Positions 36,007 to 45,122 of a DNA stretch of 48,487 nt are shown piece by piece. Origin of the DNA: an uncultured Pelagibacteraceae bacterium. GTDB lineage: Bacteria; Pseudomonadota; Alphaproteobacteria; Pelagibacterales; Pelagibacteraceae. Position numbers and translations under genes: made by a program. Location of the stretch: assembly GCA_902633885.1 (NCBI GenBank), contig CACPIK010000003.1, forward strand, positions 1-48,487. The letters are read 5' to 3'. Under the pieces are notes generated by a model, which worked only from the letters and a program-made list of their open reading frames with translations, had not been told where the DNA came from and did no database searches. Position 1 is the first letter of the stretch. Each line of letters starts with the position of its first letter.

Positions 36007-36009
36007 AAG

Positions 36010-37716
36010 TTAATACATAAAATATCTTTGAGCCAAAGGTAGTTCTTTTGCTGGCTCACATGTAATTATTTTACCATCGGCTTTCACTTCATATGTTTCT
36101 GGATTTACTTCAATTTTTGGACACTTATTATTTAAAACCATATCTTTTTTTGAAATAGATCTAGTATTTTCGACAGCTATCAAATCTTTTCTTATACTTT
36201 CATCTTTTAATGAATTTTTTTCTAGTGCCAATTTACTAGTGAAAATTACCGAAGACTTTTCTAATGATGTTCCAAATGAAGAAAACATTGGTCTTGTATA
36301 TACTGGTTGTGGGGTTGGAATTGATGCATTTGGATCACCCATTTGAGCACAAGCTATGCTACCACCTATTAATATCATCTCTGGTTTAGCACCAAAAAAT
36401 GCTGGATCCCATAAAACTAAATCAGCACGTTTCCCTTTTTCAATACTGCCAATGTATTTCGAAATTCCATGAGCAATTGCCGGATTAATTGTATATTTTG
36501 CTAAATATCTTTTAACTCTAAAATTATCATTATCTCCTTTTTCCTCTGGGAGACTTCCTCTTTGAACTTTCATTTTGTGTGCTGTCTGCCAAGTTCTAAT
36601 AATGACTTCCCCCACTCTACCCATGGCCTGGCTGTCTGATGCAATAATAGAAAAAGCCCCCATGTCATGAAGAATATCCTCAGCTGCAATTGTCTCTCGT
36701 CTTATTCTACTTTCGGCGAACGCTACATCTTCTGGGATAGATTTATCAAGATGATGACAAACCATAAGCATATCCAAATGTTCTTCAATAGTATTGACTG
36801 TATATGGTCTTGTAGGATTTGTAGAAGAAGGAATAACATATTCCTCTCCACAAACTTTAATTATATCTGGTGCATGTCCACCGCCGGCACCTTCTGTATG
36901 AAAAGCATGTATGGTTCTTTTGTTTATTGCTTTAATTGTATTTTCTACAAATCCACTTTCATTCAAGGTGTCTGTATGTATCATCACTTGAACATCATTT
37001 TTATCAGCGATATTTAAACAATTATCAATTGCTCCAGGAGTAGTTCCCCAATCTTCATGTAACTTTAAAGCGGAAGCTCCTGCAAGGATTTGTTCTTCAA
37101 GACCTTCGGGTAATGAAGAGTTTCCTTTTCCAGCAAAAGCTAAATTCATAGAAAAACCATCAGCAGATTGTATCATTCTTTTGATATGCCATGGACCAGG
37201 TGTACAAGTCGTTGCAAGCGTACCATGAGCTGGTCCAGTTCCTCCTCCCAACATCGTGGTAATGCCAGAATGTAAAGCATCATCAATTTGTTGAGGACAT
37301 ATATAATGAATATGACTGTCAAAACCTCCCGCGGTTAATATTTTACCTTCACCTGCAATAATCTCTGTTCCTGGGCCAATAATAATATTTACTTTTGATT
37401 GAGTATCTGGATTACCTGCTTTACCAATATCGAAAATTTTTCCATCCTTTAAGCCTACATCAGCTTTATAAATTCCATTAACATCGGCTATCAAAGCGTT
37501 TGTAATAACTGTATCTAATGCACCTTTTTCTCTGCTAATTTGAGATTGACCCATTCCATCTCTTATTACTTTTCCTCCACCAAACTTTACCTCCTCACCG
37601 TAAGTAGTAAGATCATTTTCAACTTCAATAAACAGCTCAGTGTCAGCAAGTCTTACTTTATCTCCTGTAGTTGGGCCGTACATATCTGCATATGATGCTC
37701 TAGAAATTTTAACCAT
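36010..37716 (-). CDS. ureC: urease alpha subunit
   Basis: A 568-residue catalytic subunit. Nickel ligands are visible in [13 protein letters not shown] (HxH) and the carbamylated K218 in ALKLHEDWG. The mobile flap with its catalytic His is [37 protein letters not shown] gives more ligands. It hydrolyses urea to ammonia and carbamate. All active-site residues that I can check are present. It overlaps ureB by 1 base (TAATG). Confidence 0.98.
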   Translation of the reverse strand: MVKISRASYADMYGPTTGDKVRLADTELFIEVENDLTTYGEEVKFGGGKVIRDGMGQSQISREKGALDTVITNALIADVNGIYKADVGLKDGKIFDIGKAGNPDTQSKVNIIIGPGTEIIAGEGKILTAGGFDSHIHYICPQQIDDALHSGITTMLGGGTGPAHGTLATTCTPGPWHIKRMIQSADGFSMNLAFAGKGNSSLPEGLEEQILAGASALKLHEDWGTTPGAIDNCLNIADKNDVQVMIHTDTLNESGFVENTIKAINKRTIHAFHTEGAGGGHAPDIIKVCGEEYVIPSSTNPTRPYTVNTIEEHLDMLMVCHHLDKSIPEDVAFAESRIRRETIAAEDILHDMGAFSIIASDSQAMGRVGEVIIRTWQTAHKMKVQRGSLPEEKGDNDNFRVKRYLAKYTINPAIAHGISKYIGSIEKGKRADLVLWDPAFFGAKPEMILIGGSIACAQMGDPNASIPTPQPVYTRPMFSSFGTSLEKSSVIFTSKLALEKNSLKDESIRKDLIAVENTRSISKKDMVLNNKCPKIEVNPETYEVKADGKIITCEPAKELPLAQRYFMY

Positions 37717-38027
37717 TATAAATTACCCATTATTTTTTTGTTGAAACCAAATATCTTTTTTAGTCCGTTGATTTCTATTAGCTCAACATCCTTGGATTGA
37801 CCCGGCTCAAATCGAACTGCAGTTCCAGAAGGTATATTTAATCTTTTTCCATAAGATAAATCTCTATCAAAAACTAAATAATTATTTGTTTCAAAAAAGT
37901 GATAATGACTTCCAACTTGTACTGGCCTATCTCCTGAGTTTGAAACTTTTAATTTAGTTTTTTTGGATTCTTTGTTTAAATCTATTTCACCTTTTTTAGC
38001 TATTATTTCACCTGGCTTCATAATCAT
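37716..38027 (-). CDS. ureB: urease beta subunit
   Basis: A 103-residue structural subunit. It opens [13 protein letters not shown] after one Met-Ile and carries the [11 protein letters not shown] and [12 protein letters not shown] motifs of UreB. It overlaps ureA and ureC by single bases, so the three structural subunits are tightly coupled. It is full length. Confidence 0.97.
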   Translation of the reverse strand: MIMKPGEIIAKKGEIDLNKESKKTKLKVSNSGDRPVQVGSHYHFFETNNYLVFDRDLSYGKRLNIPSGTAVRFEPGQSKDVELIEINGLKKIFGFNKKIMGNL

Positions 38028-38329
38028 TACCTTATAGGTTTATGCACTGTAACTAGTTTAGTTCCGTCTGGAAAAGTAGCCTCTACTTGAACATCTTTGA
38101 CCATATCTGGAACACCTTCCATGCAATCCTGTTTTTTTATTACATAGGCGCCAGCTTCCATGAGTTCCGAAACACTCTTGCCCTCTCTCGCTCCTTCTAT
38201 TACGAAATCAGTTATTAGAGCTATCACTTCTGGATAATTCAACTTTATGCCTTTTGCTAATCTTTTTCTTGCTACAATTGCTGAAAGGCTAATTAAAAGT
38301 TTATCTTTTTCACGAGGTGTTAGTTTCAT
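38027..38329 (-). CDS. ureA: urease gamma subunit
   Basis: A 100-residue structural subunit. The start at 38329 gives [14 protein letters not shown], the usual N-terminus; the upstream open frame to 38398 overlaps ureD and is not family-like. [23 protein letters not shown] is the core motif (seen as [11 protein letters not shown]). It ends with [12 protein letters not shown]. It is complete. Confidence 0.97.
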   Translation of the reverse strand: MKLTPREKDKLLISLSAIVARKRLAKGIKLNYPEVIALITDFVIEGAREGKSVSELMEAGAYVIKKQDCMEGVPDMVKDVQVEATFPDGTKLVTVHKPIR

Positions 38330-38330
38330 T

Positions 38331-39140
38331 TTAAATATTCCATATTCTTGGTATTTGTGAATTTTCAAAAAAGTAAGATAAAATTTTATTAATAGCAAAC
38401 TTCAAATTGTAGCTATCTTTAGAGATGCATCTTATGATTAATTTTTCATCCCAGGCTGAGTATTCTGATATTGTATAATTATTTTTTGTCATGAATTTTG
38501 ACAATTCATCGCCAATATTTAAAAATTTTTTACCAACAAGAATTATAGTAGCAATAGCACAATTTTTATTTAAAATTGATTTATTTTTTAAAACTTCCTT
38601 GTTAAAATTATTTGTGTTCAAAGCTTCTGAATGAATGAGTTTATTATCATAATATATTTTCCAAAAATCTGAAAAAAAACCACTCTTTAATTCCTCTTTC
38701 ATTGAAGTTCTTCCAAAAACAATATTTTCACATAAAAATAAGTTTGAGTCTTTTGAAAGATTAATATTAAATTTTCTTTTTAGATTGCAATTATTAAATA
38801 AAATTAATTCTTTAGGTAACCAAAATAAATTTCCGTTATTTGATATATTAATATTAATATTGACTTGGGCAGGGTCACCAAAGCCACTGTAGATTTTTTC
38901 TGCAGCTTGAGTTGAAACGCATATATTTGAATTATCTAAGTCTATTTTTGAATAAAAATCGTCGCCACTTGTAATACCACCCGCAGTATTGATCAGCATC
39001 AACTGCTGTAAATTTTCATGAAAATTAGGCAATAAAGCTTTTAGAGAACCTTGCTGAAGTAGTTTTAAAAGTTTGTTATTTTTAATTTTAACATCTAGTT
39101 TACCATTAGATTTTTCTAATTTTTTATATGCAAAGCTCAC
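38331..39140 (-). CDS. ureD: urease accessory protein UreD (UreH)
   Basis: A 269-residue UreD. The defining motif is [16 protein letters not shown], followed by [11 protein letters not shown]. The start is a GTG at 39140. It is a nickel-channel scaffold in the UreDFG complex. It is the first gene of ureDABCEFG and lies 24 bases after the DUF1501 gene, so it may be transcribed from upstream. Confidence 0.95.
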   Translation of the reverse strand: MSFAYKKLEKSNGKLDVKIKNNKLLKLLQQGSLKALLPNFHENLQQLMLINTAGGITSGDDFYSKIDLDNSNICVSTQAAEKIYSGFGDPAQVNININISNNGNLFWLPKELILFNNCNLKRKFNINLSKDSNLFLCENIVFGRTSMKEELKSGFFSDFWKIYYDNKLIHSEALNTNNFNKEVLKNKSILNKNCAIATIILVGKKFLNIGDELSKFMTKNNYTISEYSAWDEKLIIRCISKDSYNLKFAINKILSYFFENSQIPRIWNI

Positions 39141-39164
39141 AAAGATAATATTAACACTAAAACT

Positions 39165-40313
39165 CTAAACTTTAAAAAGTTTATCTGATAAATTTTGAAG
39201 ATTGTCGCCCCAAAAAACTTTATCTTTAATAGTTTTGAAATCTACATCAAAAACAGTTGACATTGCTGAGGCATAGACTGAACGAGAGTCTATTGTTGAA
39301 TTTAAATCTCTTCCTTGAAATAATTCTTTACCTTTTAAACCTGGCCAATCTGTGTAAACCTGGTTCTTTTTAAGAATTCCACCACCCATAAATATTGCTG
39401 AACCATAGCCATGTTCGGTTCCTAATCCACTATTTTGTTTAATTGTTCTTCCAAACTCAGTTAGAGTAACTATTAGCGTATTTTCGAATTCTTCCTTAAG
39501 TCTTCTCTTTAAAGTATAAAAAATAAGATCCATTTCTTTCAAACAATCTGAGTGAGTTCCATGCACTCCTCCTTGGGCTGCATGAGTATCAAAACCTCCA
39601 ACCTCAAATACTGCAACTCTTGGACCATCTGGTTTTTTTAATAAAGTTCCAGCCTCATTTGCTAGTGAATAAGTGTCATCTGCAGCATAAGAAGTTTCTT
39701 TTGGTCTAGATTTTATTGTTTCAAGCATATCTAATAACTCAGCTTCAGATCTATCTTTGTATGCTTTATTTAATAGCGCTAAGACTTTATCATTAGGAAG
39801 TTTTCCCTTAGTGGGATAGTAATTATTATTTTGAGGTACGCCTCTTAGAATTAACGGCATTGGTAGAGCTAGAGCCAAACCTTCTTTTTTTAATCCAGCA
39901 ACTTTCATTCCTCTTCCTAGCCAACCTGTTTTTACTTTGTAAGGAATTTTGCCTCCAGACTCCATTAGGTTTTGACCATCAAAATGTGATCTTTCTGTAT
40001 AAGGAATATTAGTTGCATGAACAATTGCACCTTGTTTTTCTTTCCACAATGTATGAAAATTTTCTAAAACTGGATGCAAGGAGAAATCAGAGTTTAATTT
40101 GATAGTGTTATCTAAAATAAGTTCTTTTCTTCTTTTTTCAAAATTTTTGTCACCTATTACTGGAACAGCGCACAAGGCATCCATTCCTCCTCTTAACATT
40201 ATTACTACTAAATTTTTTTTTGCTTTGTTTGAAGAATAAACTGGCAAACCAGTTCCAGCCAAAAATAATGTTGTTAAAGATCCTTTTAAGAATGTTCTTC
40301 TTGATATTTTCAT
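39165..40313 (-). CDS. DUF1501 family protein, Tat-exported
   Basis: A 382-residue protein with a twin-arginine signal: SRRTFLKGS followed by a hydrophobic stretch to PVYSS. The DUF1501 (alkaline-phosphatase-superfamily-like) core follows: NLVVIMLRGGMDAL, VFEVGGFDTHAAQGG, TLTEFGRT and GTEHGYG, then a GLKG end. Asp, His and Glu residues match the expected metal-site pattern. Biochemical role is unknown. It overlaps the partner DUF1800 gene by 4 bases. Confidence 0.88.
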   Translation of the reverse strand: MKISRRTFLKGSLTTLFLAGTGLPVYSSNKAKKNLVVIMLRGGMDALCAVPVIGDKNFEKRRKELILDNTIKLNSDFSLHPVLENFHTLWKEKQGAIVHATNIPYTERSHFDGQNLMESGGKIPYKVKTGWLGRGMKVAGLKKEGLALALPMPLILRGVPQNNNYYPTKGKLPNDKVLALLNKAYKDRSEAELLDMLETIKSRPKETSYAADDTYSLANEAGTLLKKPDGPRVAVFEVGGFDTHAAQGGVHGTHSDCLKEMDLIFYTLKRRLKEEFENTLIVTLTEFGRTIKQNSGLGTEHGYGSAIFMGGGILKKNQVYTDWPGLKGKELFQGRDLNSTIDSRSVYASAMSTVFDVDFKTIKDKVFWGDNLQNLSDKLFKV

Positions 40314-41752
40314 GCTCTTATTACCTCAGGTAAGTTAAATAATAATATATGTTTATCAATCGGTTTTTGATTTTCATTTAGAATACTCATTATTTTGCCA
40401 GGATTATCAAAGTTATTAATTACGACTTTTTCATAAAATTCATTATTTTTATTATCTGGTTTTAAATTAATATAACCTTGTCTTGCATAAAGAAGTCTTC
40501 TAATCACCAATTCTGGTGACATCCAATCTTCTGCTATATCAGAATATCCATTTGGTTGTTTAGATTTATATGGATGGTGACCCATATCCTTCATAAATCT
40601 ATGTGGTTTTGCTTGATAAGGATCAAGACCATATCCAAGTATAAAGTTATCAAATTTCTCTTCGCCTGGAGGCCATTTTGCATCTGTCATTCTACTCATT
40701 TGTAACCACCAGTTTTCAGGATTTTGAAATTTATTATGCATATCATTAAATTTAAATGTTACTTCTATTGCAGCTTTATGCACCTCGGGCAAATAACCTC
40801 CGCTTTTTTCCCATGCTTTAACAATGGGATCTGTCATCTCTTTTGTTGGATAGTCAGTAATTAAATATCTACAGAGTTTATAAGCAATAAATTCTCTGCA
40901 AGAAGGATGATTAGCCAAAAATTTGATTGCCGCAGGAAGACCTTTTTTAGATTTAGGAAACTCTTTTCCCCAAAATATTTTTTTTCCAGGCTCGTGATAT
41001 TTTCTTTGAAATTTGACATCAGCAGTTTCAAGTAAAGTCTTGTGCTTGGAATCATCGGGCGCCCAACCTGTCATTATTAAAGCTAATTCCTTTATATTTT
41101 CTTGGGTGTAACCAGCGTTTGGAGAAACTGTATGAAGTTCTAAAAGTTCTCTAGCATGATTTTCATTTATTGTTGCTGGTCTTTTTTTTCTTTTTCTCCA
41201 CTCAGCTCTTGCATCTTCTGATTTGGGACCAACATTTTCTCCATTATCTAAATGATGAATCATAGCCCAAGCAACTGTCGCCTCATAAGCTAGCTCTTCA
41301 AAAGTTTTATTTAAATTTGCTCTAATTGACTCTCTTTGATAAGCACCTGTTGTGTAATTTGCCAAAGAATCTTTATCGCTAATTGTAAAATGATTACCCC
41401 AAAAATACCATAATTTTGCAAGTACAGGGTATTCTCCTTTGGTTGCCTCTTTTTGTCTTATTGCTAGCTCAAGATTTCTCCAAAACTTTTGTCCTGTATC
41501 AGCTCTAAGTTTGTTTTTAGCAGCTTTATATCCCATTTTATCTTTCTTAAATTTTTTTCTTAGTATTTTTCTGTCATTGTAAACCCACTCTCTATAATGT
41601 TTCCTTAGTTCTTTTTCCGAGTAAATTTTACCTTTAAAAGAAAATTCTGGAATTTTATCTGTAATCTGTGAAGTTGCCCAAGTAAGTGGGTCTGATGGTA
41701 CCTTTTCATCAGGCCCTAAACCAAAAGCAACTTTTCTAAAAAAATTTTTCAT
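40310..41752 (-). CDS. DUF1800 family protein
   Basis: A 480-residue DUF1800 protein. The core motif is NENHARELLELHTVSPNAGYTQENIKELALIMTGW (seen as ENHARELLELHTV). ILRKKF-type basic segments and LAKLWYFWGNHFTIS are also typical. No signal peptide is seen at the N-terminus, unlike its Tat-exported partner. DUF1800-DUF1501 pairs are widespread and uncharacterised. It is 48 bases after the GT2 gene. Confidence 0.88.
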   Translation of the reverse strand: MKNFFRKVAFGLGPDEKVPSDPLTWATSQITDKIPEFSFKGKIYSEKELRKHYREWVYNDRKILRKKFKKDKMGYKAAKNKLRADTGQKFWRNLELAIRQKEATKGEYPVLAKLWYFWGNHFTISDKDSLANYTTGAYQRESIRANLNKTFEELAYEATVAWAMIHHLDNGENVGPKSEDARAEWRKRKKRPATINENHARELLELHTVSPNAGYTQENIKELALIMTGWAPDDSKHKTLLETADVKFQRKYHEPGKKIFWGKEFPKSKKGLPAAIKFLANHPSCREFIAYKLCRYLITDYPTKEMTDPIVKAWEKSGGYLPEVHKAAIEVTFKFNDMHNKFQNPENWWLQMSRMTDAKWPPGEEKFDNFILGYGLDPYQAKPHRFMKDMGHHPYKSKQPNGYSDIAEDWMSPELVIRRLLYARQGYINLKPDNKNNEFYEKVVINNFDNPGKIMSILNENQKPIDKHILLFNLPEVIRA

Positions 41753-41777
41753 ATAAATTTTTCTTGTCCCTTGATTT

Positions 41778-41801
41778 ACAAGTCAGCACAACCAGACTTG
41801 T
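41778..41801 (-). other. hairpin between GT2 and DUF1800 genes
   Basis: ACAAGTC (41778-41784) pairs perfectly with GACTTGT (41795-41801) across a 10-base loop and overlaps the GT2 stop. No T tract follows on either strand, so it is not a good intrinsic terminator. It could be an RNA processing or attenuation element. Confidence 0.4.
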
Positions 41802-42670
41802 TATTTAATTTTATCAATTTTTAAAATATTTGACAATGAATTTTTTAAATTGTTTAAATTTTCTCTTTTTGCAATTAATAAAACTGAAAATGTTAAAGCG
41901 ATTACTGCTAAAGCTGGTATAAGCATTATAATTGATATTTTTTTATAAATTAAAAACATGTAAATCGCTAAGAACAATATAGATCTTGATAATACACTAA
42001 TTTTAAAAACAGAAATAATTGAAAGAGAGTGTAAGACTAAATTTTTAAAACTCATTTTTGAAGGACCAAAATATCTCTCACCTCTAATTGAAGGAGTTAA
42101 AGATTTATCATTATCAACTTTTTCTAAAGATCCAGAAAAACTACTCCAAGAAGCTTTATCATTTATCATTTTTTCTACAGTTGATTTTGTTAAACAAGTA
42201 TAATTTCCAAATTTAATATTTTTTCCTGTAAATGTTAAAGTTAAAATTTTATGGAAACTGTAACAGATCTTAAAAAATAAACCTTCTGATCTTTTTATTC
42301 TCTCTCCTACAATAGTTTTATTGGGGGAATAATTTATATGCTCTACAAAATTTTTAATTTCTTCTGGTCTATCTTCACCATCACCATCCATAGGAATTAC
42401 ATAGTCAAATTCTTCTTTTTCAAATATATGTTTAAGACCTGTCGCAATGCATCTAGCATGTCCAATATTTTCTTTCATATTTATAATTTTAATTGACTGA
42501 ATGTTTATTAAATTTGAATTATTAATTGTTGTTTCTTCAGTTGATGAATCATTAAGAATTATAATTGAAAATTTACAGTCTAGATTTGAAATATTAGAAT
42601 TTATATCATCTAATAATTTAGAAACTGATCTCCAATCATTATAAATTGGTATTAAAATTACAATATTCAT
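41801..42670 (-). CDS. GT2 family glycosyltransferase, membrane-anchored
   Basis: A 289-residue dolichol-phosphate-mannose-synthase-like GT2. The N-terminal GT-A domain has VILIPIYNDW and the metal motif PMDGDGEDRPEEI. NIGHARCIATGL is the acceptor-side helix. Two hydrophobic helices close the C-terminus (about 225-275). Such enzymes charge a polyprenyl-phosphate with a sugar for use by PMT-type transferases, and one lies 2 genes upstream. Its ATG overlaps the stop of the 41-residue gene (TAATG). Confidence 0.85.
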   Translation of the reverse strand: MNIVILIPIYNDWRSVSKLLDDINSNISNLDCKFSIIILNDSSTEETTINNSNLINIQSIKIINMKENIGHARCIATGLKHIFEKEEFDYVIPMDGDGEDRPEEIKNFVEHINYSPNKTIVGERIKRSEGLFFKICYSFHKILTLTFTGKNIKFGNYTCLTKSTVEKMINDKASWSSFSGSLEKVDNDKSLTPSIRGERYFGPSKMSFKNLVLHSLSIISVFKISVLSRSILFLAIYMFLIYKKISIIMLIPALAVIALTFSVLLIAKRENLNNLKNSLSNILKIDKIK

Positions 42671-42795
42671 TAACTTACAGATCTTATTAATCTAAATAGT
42701 GACGCAAAAAATCCATATCCAGATAATTCAATTAAGATAACAATTCCAATAATAAATAATATTTTTTTTCTTTTTTCACTAATTTTTAAGCTCAT
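42670..42795 (-). CDS. 41-residue single-helix membrane protein
   Basis: A small gene between two glycosyltransferases: MSLKISEKRKK, then a hydrophobic helix (ILFIIGIVILIELSGYGFFASLF), then RLIRSVS. The start overlaps the PMT stop (ATGA) and the stop overlaps the GT2 start (TAATG), so both junctions show translational coupling. That is good evidence that it is real. The N-terminus is basic, so it probably faces the cytoplasm. I know no family. It may anchor or stabilise the GT2/PMT pair. Confidence 0.7.
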   Translation of the reverse strand: MSLKISEKRKKILFIIGIVILIELSGYGFFASLFRLIRSVS

Positions 42796-44087
42796 TTATA
42801 TTTTTTACATTTTAAATTTTTGTTGCATAAATAAACATTATTTCGATCGTAAATCCACTTTGGTCTTTCTTTTAGATGATATGATAAATTTCCTGCGATC
42901 CATTCATTACCCTTAACATAGGCAATTTTTCCAATAACTTCACTTTGATTTTTGTAAAAAGATATTGCTTTGTTTGCTTCTTCTTTTCCTAGATAGTCAG
43001 TCCTCTTATCTGTTTTTGTTATTGAAACATATGCGTAAGCAAATGGAGAAAATATAAATAAAATAATAAATACTGAAGCAAAGCCTCTAAGTTTATTTAA
43101 ATTAATTTGAGATTGAAAAATATAAATCACCAGAACCCCAAAGAACAAATAAAAAGGCGTCATCCACATTGTTCTAATTTTAACACCCATGATAATAGAA
43201 GTTAAAAACACTAAAGCTAAAGGAGCTATATTAATAGCTAATAAAAATAATAATTTATTATCTTTAAGATTAAATTGAGTTTTTAATTTATTGCTCAAAA
43301 ATAAAAACATTAAAAATAAAGGTATTAATATTCCAATTTGTTTTCCTAAGAATATTAATGGGTGAGTTATATGATCTAACAAATTTTGATCTCCACTTCC
43401 TGTTCTATCAAGACCATAAGTAATCGTTATATAATTATTTTCAGTTAACCAAATTAAATGAGGTAATAAAACTATTAAAAATGGAATTATAGATACCATA
43501 CATTTAAAATCTATTTTTCTTTTATAGATCATATAAATTATAAAAATATCAAGTCCAAAACCTAAATAAATAAACAAATATTTTGATAAAAATCCAAATC
43601 CTGCAAATAAGCCAACTAAAAACCAGTCAATAATTTTATTATCTTTAAAACCTTTCCATAAGTATAGGACTGTCAATGCCCAGAAAGGCATCAAACAAAC
43701 ATTAACATTAAATTCAGGAGTAGTGAAATTATAAAAATAAATCCCTTCTAATAATAATACAGATAAAAAACAAAATATTTTATTTTCAAAAAAATCCTCT
43801 GCAAATTTAAAAACAACAAAAAAAGAAATAATTACACAAATTTGACTTAACAAATAATAAGCCCAATCTCTAGCTCCAAAAATATGATAAAACATTTCAG
43901 CTATAAACGCACTCATAGGAGGATGTTTATTAAATCCCCAATCTAAATTACTTCCCCAGGCTAATGCCTCGATCGTATCTAAGGGTAAATTGTTATTTGT
44001 TAAAGTCGGTATTAATGTCCAGATTATTAAGTGTGTTGTTATAAAAATATAAAAAAAACTTTTTAAATTTTTTTCATTTAATGCCAT
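42792..44087 (-). CDS. PMT/ArnT-like membrane glycosyltransferase (GT39/GT83 type)
   Basis: A 431-residue protein with about ten to eleven hydrophobic segments. The first periplasmic loop has LPLDTIEALAWGSNLDWGFNKHPPM, with an acidic pair and the KHPP motif typical of PMT_2 proteins. The C-terminus is a soluble Cys-rich tail (LCNKNLKCKKYK). It should use a polyprenyl-linked sugar to modify lipid A, a glycan or another acceptor; the acceptor is unknown. First gene of a three-gene operon. Confidence 0.85.
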   Translation of the reverse strand: MALNEKNLKSFFYIFITTHLIIWTLIPTLTNNNLPLDTIEALAWGSNLDWGFNKHPPMSAFIAEMFYHIFGARDWAYYLLSQICVIISFFVVFKFAEDFFENKIFCFLSVLLLEGIYFYNFTTPEFNVNVCLMPFWALTVLYLWKGFKDNKIIDWFLVGLFAGFGFLSKYLFIYLGFGLDIFIIYMIYKRKIDFKCMVSIIPFLIVLLPHLIWLTENNYITITYGLDRTGSGDQNLLDHITHPLIFLGKQIGILIPLFLMFLFLSNKLKTQFNLKDNKLLFLLAINIAPLALVFLTSIIMGVKIRTMWMTPFYLFFGVLVIYIFQSQINLNKLRGFASVFIILFIFSPFAYAYVSITKTDKRTDYLGKEEANKAISFYKNQSEVIGKIAYVKGNEWIAGNLSYHLKERPKWIYDRNNVYLCNKNLKCKKYK

Positions 44088-44116
44088 TTTATGTAATTTA
44101 TACGATTAATGCTCTC

Positions 44117-44144
44117 TTGACACTTAATAATTCATGAATATATT
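44117..44144 (+). promoter_or_regulatory. dksA promoter
   Basis: TTGACA (44117-44122), a 16-base spacer and TATATT (44139-44144). The predicted start near 44151 lies past an in-frame ATG at 44134, so translation should begin at the ATG at 44167. Confidence 0.6.
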
Positions 44145-44166
44145 CACCAAACTCAAAAAAAAGAGC

Positions 44167-44583
44167 ATGGTAAAGATCTCAAAAAAATATATTCCAAAAG
44201 AAACTGAAAAATACATGTGTGCGAAGCATCTTGCATATTTCAAACAAAAATTGCTTGAATGGAAAAAAGATCTAAAGAAATCAAATAACGAGGCAATATT
44301 TAACGCCTCTTTGGACGATAATAGTGCCTCAGCAGATATAGTTGACCAAGCAAGCTCTTATACAGAAAAAAATGTAGAAATGAGAGCAATTAATAGACAA
44401 ATAAAATTAATTTCAAAAATTGAAGGAGCTCTTAAAAAAATTCAAGATGGAACCTATGGATTTTGTGAAGAAACAGGTGATCCAATAGGCTTAAAAAGAT
44501 TAATGGCAAGACCTGTTGCTACTCTATGTATTGCGGCACAAGAAAAACATGAAAAAGAAGAAAAAGTATACGCTGATACTTAA
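44167..44583 (+). CDS. dksA: RNA polymerase-binding transcription factor DksA, two-cysteine type
   Basis: A 138-residue DksA. A coiled-coil arm (about residues 20-95) with DNSASADIVDQAS at its tip holds the catalytic Asp pair region. The globular end has FCEETGDPIGLKRLMARPVATLCIAAQE. The four zinc-position residues read C-T-C-A, so the usual four-Cys zinc finger is absent. CTCA-type DksA proteins are known in Alphaproteobacteria and in Pseudomonas DksA2 as zinc-independent. It should work with ppGpp on RNA polymerase. The start is fixed by its promoter. It converges on the GST gene. Confidence 0.9.
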   Translation: MVKISKKYIPKETEKYMCAKHLAYFKQKLLEWKKDLKKSNNEAIFNASLDDNSASADIVDQASSYTEKNVEMRAINRQIKLISKIEGALKKIQDGTYGFCEETGDPIGLKRLMARPVATLCIAAQEKHEKEEKVYADT

Positions 44584-45122
44584 GGTAAAGGAATTTCTAT
44601 TTCACTATTCATAAATTTAAAACCTTTAATCACAGCCGATCGTTTAGAAATTTCCAAATACCATCTAGTAAGGTTAATAAATTTTGACAAACCTAGTCTT
44701 TCATCTAAATCTTCATAAATTCTTCTTGTAATCTCAAAATATCTTTTTTCACCAAATTCACTCTTGCCTTGATGATAATGATGAAATTGATGATGTTGTC
44801 CTATCATTGGACCCACATATCCCATTTGTCCCATCAGCCACTGATTTATTTTAAGTCTATTATCTTTATCATAAAACCTATTACTTTTTTCTCCCAGATA
44901 CATCAGAATAGCTCCTGACTCAAAAATTGCTTCCTTATTACTATCATGATCGATAATTACAGGAATTTTACTGAAGGGACTTATCTTTCTAAAATCAGGA
45001 TTAAATTGTTCTTTCTTTTCATGAAGATCGACAATGGTTACCTTATATTCATATCCAATTTCTTCAAGCATGATACTAATTTTTTTTCCATTTGGAGTAT
45101 CAGCTGAAAATAATTCGATCAC
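44580..45122 (-). CDS. glutathione S-transferase family protein with shortened C-domain
   Basis: A 180-residue GST; relatives run to 205-235. The thioredoxin-fold half is complete (ELFSADTPNGKKISIMLEE, KIPVIID, ESGAILMYLGEK). The helical half runs to LDERLGLSKFI and passes directly to NLTRWYLEISKRSAV. The intervening segment with the conserved SIAD (N-capping box) and PW motifs, about 30 residues, is missing in frame. The product may be unstable. It abuts the ferredoxin reductase with a 4-base overlap. Confidence 0.8.
   Translation of the reverse strand: MIELFSADTPNGKKISIMLEEIGYEYKVTIVDLHEKKEQFNPDFRKISPFSKIPVIIDHDSNKEAIFESGAILMYLGEKSNRFYDKDNRLKINQWLMGQMGYVGPMIGQHHQFHHYHQGKSEFGEKRYFEITRRIYEDLDERLGLSKFINLTRWYLEISKRSAVIKGFKFMNSEIEIPLP

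Noticed and set aside
41778..41801. Intrinsic terminator after GT2
   Set aside because: The stem is good but has no T tract on the minus strand.
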